Assembly: GCA_946534745.1 (NCBI GenBank)
Contig: CAMNDA010000143.1
Span: 1-5,534 of the forward strand
From: an uncultured Verrucomicrobiota bacterium
Lineage (GTDB): Bacteria > Verrucomicrobiota > Kiritimatiellia > RFP12 > UBA3636
Length of the DNA: 5,534 nucleotides
Direction of reading: 5' to 3'
A model generated the notes under the pieces. The model saw only the letters and a program-made list of their open reading frames with translations. It searched no databases and had not been told where the DNA came from. Of this stretch, positions 1-5,534 are shown piece by piece (position 1 is the stretch's first letter; every line of letters begins with the position of its first letter). A program made the translations under genes and the position numbers.

Positions 1-536
1 ATGAGCGAGATCGCGAGCGTGAGGAAGAGGATCATGAGCGACACGTAGGTCGAGAGCTCGATCCCGAGGACGTGGTACGTCTGCGGCAGGTCGAGCATCT
101 GGATGAAGAAGCGCGCCGCGATGGCGGGCATGATCATGTTGGCGAGCATCTCCGCGAGCGAGCGGAGCCCCGCCGCGACGATGCGGAAGCGCCGGCTGTA
201 GCGCATCTCGAGGAACTGCCCGAGGCTCATCGCGCGCGTCTCCCGGAAGCGGTAGGCGATGTACCCCGTGAGCCCCAGCACGATCCACAGCGGCGCGAGG
301 ACGGAGCTCCAGAAGCCGACCGAGAAGCCCGTCTTGTACCGCATCTCGATGTAGCCGACGAGCCCGATGATCGAGAGCGAGTTGGCCACGTCGCCCATCG
401 AGATCACGTACCGCCCGCACAGGCGCCCGGCGGAGAGGAAGTCGGACACGCCGCGCACGTAGCGCCGGGTGTAGAACCCCATGTACATCACGAAGCACAC
501 GGGGAGGATCAGGATCAGCCAGTCGTACCAGGTCAT
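1..536 (-). CDS. Sodium:solute symporter (SSS family), N-terminal part, cut by the left window edge
   Basis: This is the N-terminal 178 codons of a membrane transporter; members of this family usually have about 500-650 residues, so roughly two thirds is missing. Visible are a first hydrophobic segment (residues 4-20, DWLILILPVCFVMYMGF), then the family-typical stretch SDFLSAGRLCGRYVISMGD (31-49), followed by NSLSIIGLVGY and a second membrane region. More hydrophobic segments lie near 75-96, 118-145 and 162-178. SSS transporters couple inward sodium flow to uptake of sugars, sialic acids, carboxylates or amino acids; the substrate cannot be told from this fragment. The ATG at 536 is chosen because the family N-terminus begins right there and a promoter sits just upstream. 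There is no Shine-Dalgarno: the bases before the ATG are C-rich (CCCCCTCCC). It follows the beta-helix gene by 115 bp with its own promoter, so it is probably not simply the second gene of an operon. Family assignment is from sequence resemblance recalled from knowledge, not a search. Confidence 0.9.
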   Translation of the reverse strand, partial: MTWYDWLILILPVCFVMYMGFYTRRYVRGVSDFLSAGRLCGRYVISMGDVANSLSIIGLVGYIEMRYKTGFSVGFWSSVLAPLWIVLGLTGYIAYRFRETRAMSLGQFLEMRYSRRFRIVAAGLRSLAEMLANMIMPAIAARFFIQMLDLPQTYHVLGIELSTYVSLMILFLTLAISL

Positions 537-584
537 GGGAGGGGGCTCGTTTCGATGGTTGGACGGGGTTGGTGTTTGGCGCGC

Positions 585-613
585 ATTCTAGCAGACGCCG
601 GACCGCGCCGGAA
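585..613 (-). promoter_or_regulatory. Probable promoter of the symporter gene (TAGAAT -10)
   Basis: Read on the minus strand, a -10-like TAGAAT lies at 590-585, preceded by TGC, which makes an extended -10 (TGn-TAGAAT). Seventeen bases upstream is TTCCGG (613-608), a poor match to the TTGACA consensus, so the promoter may need the extended -10 or an activator. Seven bases after the hexamer comes an A at 577, the likely transcription start, giving a leader of about 41 nt before the ATG at 536. The same TAGAATGC, with the same upstream box at the same distance, precedes the beta-helix gene. Confidence 0.6.
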
Positions 614-618
614 CTACC

Positions 619-629
619 CGAAAGTGTAG
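619..629 (-). promoter_or_regulatory. Shared upstream box CTACACTTTCG, copy A
   Basis: An 11-base sequence, CTACACTTTCG on the minus strand, ends 5 bases upstream of the -35 position of the symporter promoter and 28 bases upstream of its TAGAAT. The identical 11 bases occur at 3456-3466 in the same position relative to the beta-helix promoter. Position and conservation suggest a binding site for an activator touching RNA polymerase near -35, or part of an unusual promoter. The binding protein is unknown. Confidence 0.55.
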
Positions 630-648
630 GGCCCCGCGGGTCGCGGCC
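630..648 (-). terminator. Short GC-rich hairpin just after the beta-helix gene, weak terminator candidate
   Basis: Six bases past the TAG stop of the beta-helix gene, CCGCG and CGCGG form a perfect 5-bp stem closed by a 3-base loop. Two more G-C pairs are possible outside it across a 2-base bulge. No T-run follows, so a classical intrinsic terminator is doubtful. It runs directly into the CTACACTTTCG box. Confidence 0.25.
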
Positions 649-651
649 TCG

Positions 652-3414
652 CTATTCCGAGTCCTTGAGCTCCCAGGACGGCGGCAGGTCGGCCGCGACG
701 GCGACGCCCTCCGGCCAGTCGTTCTCCCGGTCGACGATCGCGATCTTCTTGGGCGAGGGGTTTCCGTCCTTCGCGTGTGTCAGCACCGTCCCCGCCTCGC
801 TCGCCCACTTCGTCCGGCGGAACAGGACCGACCCCGGCTTCCTGTCGGGGTTCGCCTCGGGATCCGCGTTCGGCGGAAGCGCGATCCGGCGCAGGTCCTT
901 GACGTCCACGAGGGCCTGCTTCCCCGACACGGTGCAGCCGTCGAAGCCGATCCTGCCGACGGTGTAGACCCCCAGGCGCAGGAACGGCGCGTCGTCCTTC
1001 GTCCGGATCGTGCAGTCCTTGAACAGGAGGCCGGAGGGAGGCTCCCACCAGTTGCCCTGCAGGTCCGTGCCCTCGAAGGTGCAGCCGCCGAACCGGAGGG
1101 ACGCCTCGCGGAGCCCGAAGATCGAGCAGTCGGCGAAGTCGCAGTCCTTCGCCGCGAAGCGGCCGCCGTAGAACCCGCCCAGCTTCGTGCCGCGGAAGTG
1201 GCAGCGCTCCCAGTCGTTCGTCAGGCGGAAGCGGTTGAAGTCGCAGTCCTTCACGGTGACCTCGTACCAGCGCCCGCCGGGGAACGGCTGGTAGCCGCTG
1301 ATGTCGGTGCAGTTCTCGAACGAGCAGGCGTAGGCGTTGGCGATGCCGACCCCCATGTTCCGGAAGCGGCAGTTCACGACGCGCCCGGCCGGGCCGACGT
1401 CGAGCGCGAAGGGGCTCTCCCCGCCGTCGAGGTCGAGGCCCGAGAGGACGTAGTCCCAGCCGTCGGAGCGATTGTCGTTCACGCCGAGGTGGACGGCCTT
1501 CGCGTACTCGTTGCCGTCGAAGCGCCCGTAGCCCGAGCGCAGGCGGGAGTCGCAGCGGTAGGTGGCGGAGCCGACGCGGTTCCCGCGGACGCACGGCGAG
1601 TGCGTGCGGCCCCAGAAGTAGATGTCGCCGTCGTTCTCTTCGAGGACGAAGTTGTGGCCCGCGCAGGTGAGGATCGAGTTGTTGCGGGGGTTGTCGCGGA
1701 AGACGTTCCGCAGGAAGTAGACGTCCTGCATCTGGTCCCAGCCGTCCTCCGCGTCGAACGCGCAGCACGCCGCGCTCTCGCCGGACGTCGTGAAGAAGTT
1801 CCCCTCGAAGAGCATGTTCTTCATCGCGGACGCCGCGTAGCCGACGCACCGGCAGCGCTCGAACGAGCAGTCCTTCACCGCGCAGTTGACGGGCAGCCGG
1901 AAGGCCGTGGCCGCGAGGCCGGACTCGTTCGCCGCCTCCGCGCTCTCGTCCTCGACCGACACGCGGAGGAACGCCGCGCCCTCCGGGATCCACATCTCGC
2001 GGTACTGCCACGCCGTCTCGGCCGAGAGGAACCGCTTCTCCGCGTCGTACCACGCGACCGTCATCTGCCAGGAGCGCGTGGCGCGGCCCTGGTAGCCGAG
2101 GAACTTCGAGATCTGCAGGCGGCCGCGGCCCTTCTCGAAGATCGGCTTGAGGTCCTTGTAGTCCGTCGTGAAGCGGTATTCGTCCGACGCGTCGACCTCG
2201 CCCGTCCTCGGGTCGAGCCCGCCCGGCGCGAAAGCGGGGAGCCGCTCGAAGAAGAACGAGAGCCAGCCCTTGTCGTCCTTGGCGATGCCGTTCTGGCCGC
2301 CGTAGCCCGTGATCTCGGCGACCTTCACGCCCTCGACGGAGCAGTACCACGTGTCGCCGGCCAGGAAGAAGCCCGTCGGCCACTCGGAGTTGTTCGGCGA
2401 GCCCGCGTAGTCGTGCTCCCAGTAGTCGCCCTCCAGGGTGCCGCCGACCAGATGCGCGTCCGTCGCGCTCGCGAAGCGCACCAGCGTCGAGCTCGAGCCC
2501 GTGAAGCCGTTCTGCTTGAGGACGGCCTCGCCGAGGTCGAGCGTCAGGCCGCTCGGCACCTCGACGGCGTTCGTCCAGGAGAGGCGGTACGTCCCCGGCA
2601 GCATCACGAACCGGCGGAAGCCGGCCGCCGCCTTCTCGTCGACGAGCTTCTGGAGCCCCAGCGCCGTCTTCACGGCGTCCGCCTCGACCGCCGCCTTGTC
2701 GTACCCTTCGTCGTAGACGACCTTCGCCTTCTTGAAGGCCTGCCAGGGCAGCTTGCCGGTCTCGGGATCCAGCGGCACCGTGACGACGTAGCCCGGCACG
2801 CCCTTGCGCTTCTCCTTCACGACCGTCGACGTGCCGTTCGTCGCCACGTGGACGACCCGCTCGAGGTCGCCGTCGTTGCGGATGCCGTAGGCCGCGAGGT
2901 CCTCCTCGGTCATCCGGTAGACCTTGTCCGCGGGAATCTCGAGGTCGGCGGGATCCACCACGCGGAAGTCGTGGATGACGCGGTGCGACTCGCGTCCCTT
3001 CGCGTCGACCGCCCAGACGCGCATCTCGTACTCGCCCGCGGGGAGCCTGCCGAGGTCGAACTCGGCGTCGCCGCTCGGGAGGTCCGCGAGCGTCAGGACG
3101 TTCGACGCGCCGCCCTTCGGACGGTACTCGAGAAACGCGGTGAAGCGATGCGAGTCGTCCAGGAAGCGGATCTTCGAGGACTCGAAGTCCGTCACGAAGA
3201 AGCCGACCTTCACGGCGTCGCCCGTCGTAACCGTCGGCTTCACGTAGTAGGTCGAGACGTACGGGTACCTCAGCGCCTCGGGCGGCTGGTAGCTACCATC
3301 CTCGGGCATCTGGTCCTTCAGGACCGAGGGATCCGTGAGATACCCGGGCAGGACCGGGGCGGCGCCGGCGAGCTGCGCGGCGGCAATGGCGGAGAGGAGG
3401 AGTGTTCGTTTCAT
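652..3414 (-). CDS. Secreted right-handed parallel beta-helix protein with N-terminal Ig-like domain and inserted beta-sandwich
   Basis: A complete 920-residue protein. Residues 1-19 are a Sec signal peptide (MKRT, hydrophobic LLLSAIAAAQLA, then AGAAP), so it is exported. Residues about 52-153 look like an Ig/FN3-type sandwich ending in GEYEMRVWAVDAKG and HDFRVV. A right-handed beta-helix starts near 253 with the pectate-lyase-like opening LVDEKAAAGFRRFVMLPGTYRL. It is interrupted at about 383-506 by a probable beta-sandwich (AWYDAEKRFLSAE, then IPEGAAFLRVSV), and resumes at 507-830 with repeated rungs of the form xxCxF. All 20 cysteines fall between 358 and 827, none in the N-terminal domain or the insert. 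Such folds serve polysaccharide lyases, hydrolases and adhesins; I recognise no catalytic residues, so activity is open. The start at MKRT is chosen over in-frame upstream ATGs because it opens the signal peptide, sits at the predicted transcription start, and codons upstream lose the strong G/C third-position bias. The stop is TAG at 652. Confidence 0.85.
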   Translation of the reverse strand: MKRTLLLSAIAAAQLAGAAPVLPGYLTDPSVLKDQMPEDGSYQPPEALRYPYVSTYYVKPTVTTGDAVKVGFFVTDFESSKIRFLDDSHRFTAFLEYRPKGGASNVLTLADLPSGDAEFDLGRLPAGEYEMRVWAVDAKGRESHRVIHDFRVVDPADLEIPADKVYRMTEEDLAAYGIRNDGDLERVVHVATNGTSTVVKEKRKGVPGYVVTVPLDPETGKLPWQAFKKAKVVYDEGYDKAAVEADAVKTALGLQKLVDEKAAAGFRRFVMLPGTYRLSWTNAVEVPSGLTLDLGEAVLKQNGFTGSSSTLVRFASATDAHLVGGTLEGDYWEHDYAGSPNNSEWPTGFFLAGDTWYCSVEGVKVAEITGYGGQNGIAKDDKGWLSFFFERLPAFAPGGLDPRTGEVDASDEYRFTTDYKDLKPIFEKGRGRLQISKFLGYQGRATRSWQMTVAWYDAEKRFLSAETAWQYREMWIPEGAAFLRVSVEDESAEAANESGLAATAFRLPVNCAVKDCSFERCRCVGYAASAMKNMLFEGNFFTTSGESAACCAFDAEDGWDQMQDVYFLRNVFRDNPRNNSILTCAGHNFVLEENDGDIYFWGRTHSPCVRGNRVGSATYRCDSRLRSGYGRFDGNEYAKAVHLGVNDNRSDGWDYVLSGLDLDGGESPFALDVGPAGRVVNCRFRNMGVGIANAYACSFENCTDISGYQPFPGGRWYEVTVKDCDFNRFRLTNDWERCHFRGTKLGGFYGGRFAAKDCDFADCSIFGLREASLRFGGCTFEGTDLQGNWWEPPSGLLFKDCTIRTKDDAPFLRLGVYTVGRIGFDGCTVSGKQALVDVKDLRRIALPPNADPEANPDRKPGSVLFRRTKWASEAGTVLTHAKDGNPSPKKIAIVDRENDWPEGVAVAADLPPSWELKDSE

Positions 3415-3421
3415 GCGTGGC

Positions 3422-3450
3422 ATTCTACGCGTTCGTCCGTCGCCGGGCAA
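3422..3450 (-). promoter_or_regulatory. Probable promoter of the beta-helix gene, predicted to give a leaderless mRNA
   Basis: On the minus strand TTGCCC (3450-3445), a 17-base spacer and TAGAAT (3427-3422) make a reasonable housekeeping-type promoter. Seven bases after TAGAAT is the A of the ATG at 3414, which is where transcription would be expected to start. The mRNA would then begin at or within a base or two of the start codon and carry no ribosome binding site. The spacing from -10 to this A is the same as in the symporter promoter. Confidence 0.65.
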
Positions 3451-3455
3451 TGGTA

Positions 3456-3466
3456 CGAAAGTGTAG
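3456..3466 (-). promoter_or_regulatory. Shared upstream box CTACACTTTCG, copy B
   Basis: The same 11 bases as at 619-629, again 28 bases upstream of TAGAATGC and 5 bases upstream of the -35 hexamer. The flanking bases differ between the copies, so the box stands out as the conserved part. It probably binds the regulator that also controls the symporter gene. By eye I found no third exact copy in the window. Confidence 0.55.
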
Positions 3467-3517
3467 TCCTGGCGCTCAGCTATGGGCTCTTTCATCCTCC
3501 CTTCCGGCGTTGGCGTC

Positions 3518-3546
3518 ATTCTACGTCGATTCCCGCGCCGGCGAAA
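3518..3546 (-). promoter_or_regulatory. Possible second, distal promoter for the beta-helix gene
   Basis: A third TAGAATG on the minus strand (hexamer 3523-3518), 17 bases downstream of TTTCGC (3546-3541). A transcript from here would have a leader of roughly 95 nt before the MKRT start. It lacks the CTACACTTTCG box but has a perfect palindrome directly upstream of the -35 position. The three TAGAAT hexamers I found in the window are all intergenic and all on the coding strand, which supports a promoter role. Confidence 0.35.
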
Positions 3547-3562
3547 CCCTCCAATTGGAGGG
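3547..3562. promoter_or_regulatory. Perfect 16-bp palindrome CCCTCCAATTGGAGGG, possible operator
   Basis: An uninterrupted 16-bp palindrome abutting the upstream edge of the distal -35 position. As DNA it is a plausible dimeric repressor or activator site. As RNA it would be a 6-bp stem with an AATT loop, followed on the minus strand by TTTCG, which could act as a weak terminator for the upstream gene. The sequence does not decide between these. Confidence 0.4.
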
Positions 3563-3583
3563 GGGCGCAACGCCGCCCCCTCC
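3557..3583 (-). terminator. GC-rich hairpin after the unknown gene, sharing one arm with the palindrome
   Basis: GGAGGGGG pairs with CCCCCTCC (8 bp), and inside a GCG/CGC stem closes a 3-base loop, with a 2-base bulge on one side. It lies about 100 bases after the stop of the upstream gene. No T-run follows it on either strand. On the minus-strand RNA its second arm can pair instead with the GGAGGG just downstream (the palindrome), so only one of the two hairpins can form at a time. Confidence 0.3.
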
Positions 3584-3626
3584 CGCCCGACGACTACCGT
3601 CTCTAACCGCCCGCCCCACGCCGAGC

Positions 3627-3653
3627 GATTGTCAACCAACGCCAAGGACAATC
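3627..3653. repeat. 7-bp inverted repeat GATTGTC...GACAATC with 13-base spacer
   Basis: Perfect 7-bp arms lie at 3627-3633 and 3647-3653, 29 bases past the TGA stop of the upstream gene. The arms are AT-richer than the surroundings, and one includes TTGACA on the minus strand, a perfect -35 hexamer, though no -10 lies at a usable distance from it. It could be an operator or an RNA hairpin at the 3' end of the upstream message. Confidence 0.3.
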
Positions 3654-3681
3654 CAAACCCCAGTCCGACCCGGCTCTCCTG

Positions 3682-5534
3682 TCACTCTTCCGTAAACCGC
3701 TCCTCGAGCCATTCGCGGCGGAGGCGGGCGATGTCGTGGTCGATGTTCAGCATCGCGCGGCCGGCGTGGTTCCAGATGTCGGCGACGTCCTCGTCGGTCA
3801 TGCCGGACTTGACGCGGTCGGCGTAGGGCCGGATCGAATCGACGAGCGGCTTCACCTTCGCGAGGTAGAACGCCTGGTCGCCCAGCTCCGGATCGGACCA
3901 GATCTCCGCCGGGCCGTTGTGCTTGGCGGCGAGCGCGGCGTCGAAGACGGCCTTCGCCTTCGGCAGCAGCGCGCGCTCGATCGCGAGGCGCGCGGCGGCG
4001 TCGACGTCCGCGAACCTCATCTCGGCGAAGGAGGAGCGGTTGTGCACGGAGATCGAGCCGCCGAGGCTGCGCCCGCCGTGCGACCAGTTGAGGAACTCGA
4101 CGTACCACGCCGGCGTCTCCGGCGGCATGGAGGCGAAGGCCGCGGCCCACGGGATCCGGAGAAGCGTCGCGACGCCGTCCTCGAGGTACAGGCTCTGGAA
4201 GCGGAGGGTCCCGCGCTCCTGCCGCGTCACGCGGTAGCCGGTGCCGTTGTCGTACTGCGTGGTGAAGCCGTCGTCGGGCTTCGCGTCCTCGCCCGTGCCG
4301 AAGAGGAAGCAGTGGTACGGGTCGTCGATGCCGGTGGAGACGTAGGCCTCGACGCCGGGCGCGCGGGCGAGGCCGGCGCGGATGTCGCCCATGTTGTCGA
4401 GATACTGCCGCAGGAGGAACGCGACGCCGGACGGGTCGCAGAACGCGAAGAGCTCGGACGGGCGGAAGGTCTCGCCGTTGTCGGTCGTCATCTCGCGTCC
4501 GGTCAGGGCGGCGTCGGTCTCGATGAGGAACTCGAGGTTGTCGCCGTACCGATGCACGAGGAGCGCCTTCGGCGCCTTCTTGTAGAAGTCGGACTCGACG
4601 ATGCCGCGCACGTCGTGCGGCGCGTCGCCCCACCACGGGCAGGAGAACGACACGGGCTCGCGCGGCGGCACGACCTTCTCGCGCTCCTGCCAGATCCGGC
4701 GCGCGCCGGCCTCGTCGCCGCGGGAGAGGTAGTCGCGCGCCTGCTCGGCGAGGAGCTTCGCGAGCTCGACCTTGTCGTCCGCCTCGCCGATCTGGCGCAA
4801 CCACGCGCGGCAGGCGTCGATCGCGCGCCCGGGACCGTCGGCCGCCCGTCGGAAGGCGAGGAACTTCTCCGCGCTGCGGAGCGTGTTGGGGTTGACCCGG
4901 TTCGCCTCGTCCTTCGCGCGCTCGACGACGCCCTTCGCGTAGGCCTCGCGGCGCGCGGCGAGGTCGCGGCCGGGGAACTGGCCGGTGTAGTCGAAGAGCC
5001 GCGTGGCGTCCGGCCGTGCCTCGACGGGGAGCGTGTCGACCCATCCGAGCAGCCATTCGGCGAACGCGGCCTCCTTGAAGGCGGGGTCGGCCTCGCCGCG
5101 CCGGACCTGCCAGGCGGCGGCGTCGAACGCGGCGCGCGCGCAGCCGGTCTTCGGGTCGGCCGCGAGCGCCTCGGCGATCTTCGCCGGGACGCGCTCGCGG
5201 AAGAGGGCGGCCGACTTCTCCGCGCAGAACTTCGCGTAGTCGTTGACGGCGCGGCCCCAGGCGCCGGAGCCGGCCGTGCAGGCGGCGATGGCGGCGAGGC
5301 GCTCCTCCTCGGTCGGCTCGCGCCTCTCCGGCTCGGGGTCGAGCCCCATCGTGCGGCGCAGGTCGACGCGCCGCGACTCGGCGTAGGCGCGGTCGTCGTC
5401 CGAGAGGCCCTCGAACGCGAACGGGCGCTCGACCTCCGCGAGGGCGCCGGCCTCGTCGCGCGTGGACTCGAGGCGGTACTGCGCCATCTGGCGGCAGATC
5501 TCGATGCGCTGGCGGTTGCGGAAGACGGCGTTCG
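3682..5534 (-). CDS. Protein of unknown function, C-terminal part with CBM9/DOMON-like domain, cut by the right window edge
   Basis: 616 codons plus the TGA stop are visible; the frame is still open at the window edge. Numbering is from the first full codon. An ATG at 5487 (residue 16) exists, but the 15 codons before it all end in G or C, like the rest of the gene, and no ribosome site precedes it, so the true start lies outside. Residues 1-300 are charged and alanine-rich, mostly helical, with a TPR-like stretch near 255-285 (LAKLLAEQARDYLSRGDEAG). Residues about 320-508 resemble a type-9 carbohydrate-binding (DOMON-like) sandwich: LEFLIETDA, then GVEAYVSTG, DPYHCFLFG, LRIPWAAAF, WYVEFLNW and HNRSSFAEMRF follow the usual order of conserved strands. 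The last 108 residues are again helical. This domain binds sugars or haem in known families; the role here is unknown. Location cannot be judged without the N-terminus. Confidence 0.7.
   Translation of the reverse strand, partial: NAVFRNRQRIEICRQMAQYRLESTRDEAGALAEVERPFAFEGLSDDDRAYAESRRVDLRRTMGLDPEPERREPTEEERLAAIAACTAGSGAWGRAVNDYAKFCAEKSAALFRERVPAKIAEALAADPKTGCARAAFDAAAWQVRRGEADPAFKEAAFAEWLLGWVDTLPVEARPDATRLFDYTGQFPGRDLAARREAYAKGVVERAKDEANRVNPNTLRSAEKFLAFRRAADGPGRAIDACRAWLRQIGEADDKVELAKLLAEQARDYLSRGDEAGARRIWQEREKVVPPREPVSFSCPWWGDAPHDVRGIVESDFYKKAPKALLVHRYGDNLEFLIETDAALTGREMTTDNGETFRPSELFAFCDPSGVAFLLRQYLDNMGDIRAGLARAPGVEAYVSTGIDDPYHCFLFGTGEDAKPDDGFTTQYDNGTGYRVTRQERGTLRFQSLYLEDGVATLLRIPWAAAFASMPPETPAWYVEFLNWSHGGRSLGGSISVHNRSSFAEMRFADVDAAARLAIERALLPKAKAVFDAALAAKHNGPAEIWSDPELGDQAFYLAKVKPLVDSIRPYADRVKSGMTDEDVADIWNHAGRAMLNIDHDIARLRREWLEERFTEE

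Noticed and set aside
72..629. A 185-codon open frame on the plus strand opposite the symporter
   Set aside because: Composition is His/Glu/Arg-rich and it lies exactly over a clear membrane-protein frame; treated as a shadow.
614..629. CTAC...GTAG dyad spanning copy A of the shared box
   Set aside because: The arms are only 4 bp and the outer arm is not kept in copy B, so it is not part of the conserved element.
614..2383. A 589-codon open frame on the minus strand inside the beta-helix gene, in another frame
   Set aside because: The product is dominated by Arg, Gly and Pro, while the overlapping frame encodes a coherent beta-helix. Two dense genes in the same stretch are implausible.
775..3606. 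A 943-codon open frame on the plus strand, opposite the beta-helix gene
   Set aside because: Its product is low-complexity, rich in Arg, Ala, Val, Glu and Leu, with no fold or signal peptide. It mirrors the G/C third positions of the real gene and runs across the promoter region. High GC explains the absence of stops.
3573..3617. Possible G-quadruplex on the minus strand
   Set aside because: There are several G-runs, but four runs of three or more within short loops are not present; the middle gap is about 21 bases. In such GC-rich DNA this is expected.
3415..3651. In-frame 79-codon N-terminal extension of the beta-helix protein
   Set aside because: Third positions lose the strong G/C bias, the signal peptide would be buried, and the stretch contains the promoters and palindrome. 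A GGGAGG directly touching an ATG near 3493 is too close to serve as its ribosome site.
3632..5056. A 474-codon open frame on the minus strand overlapping the unknown gene
   Set aside because: Arg/Ala/Gly-rich product without domain character; the other frame has balanced composition and a recognisable sandwich domain.

Overview
The window is GC-rich and coding-dense. All three recognisable genes lie on the minus strand, so transcription runs from high to low coordinates. They are: the C-terminal 616 codons of an exported-looking or cytoplasmic protein of unknown function with a CBM9/DOMON-like beta-sandwich (3682 to the right edge); a complete 920-residue secreted right-handed beta-helix protein (652-3414); and the N-terminal 178 codons of a sodium:solute symporter (left edge to 536). 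Third codon positions are almost all G or C inside these frames, so every other frame also stays open for long stretches. The long open frames on the plus strand, and a second one on the minus strand, are treated as shadows.

The organism cannot be fixed from this window. High GC, no Shine-Dalgarno at either visible start, and a large secreted beta-helix protein beside a symporter would suit a polysaccharide-using member of the PVC group (Kiritimatiellota, Lentisphaerota or Verrucomicrobiota type). This is inference and weak.

The most interesting part is in the two intergenic regions. Upstream of both the symporter and the beta-helix gene, the minus strand carries the same 11-base box CTACACTTTCG, then exactly 28 bases, then the same TAGAATGC with a -10-like TAGAAT. 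The interval is unrelated in sequence apart from a possible -35 at the same place. In both copies the base 8 positions after TAGAAT is an A. For the beta-helix gene that A is the first base of its ATG, which predicts a leaderless mRNA. For the symporter it predicts a leader of about 41 nt with no Shine-Dalgarno. I read this as a shared activator- or sigma-dependent promoter that co-regulates the two genes.

The 267-bp gap between the unknown gene and the beta-helix gene (3415-3681) also holds a third TAGAATG, a perfect 16-bp palindrome directly against its -35 position, a GC-rich hairpin that shares an arm with that palindrome, and a 7-bp inverted repeat just after the upstream stop codon.

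A plausible working picture is that the beta-helix protein acts outside the cytoplasm on a glycan or surface, the symporter takes up a small product, and the common promoter box ties their expression together. The substrate, the enzyme activity and the regulator are not visible.
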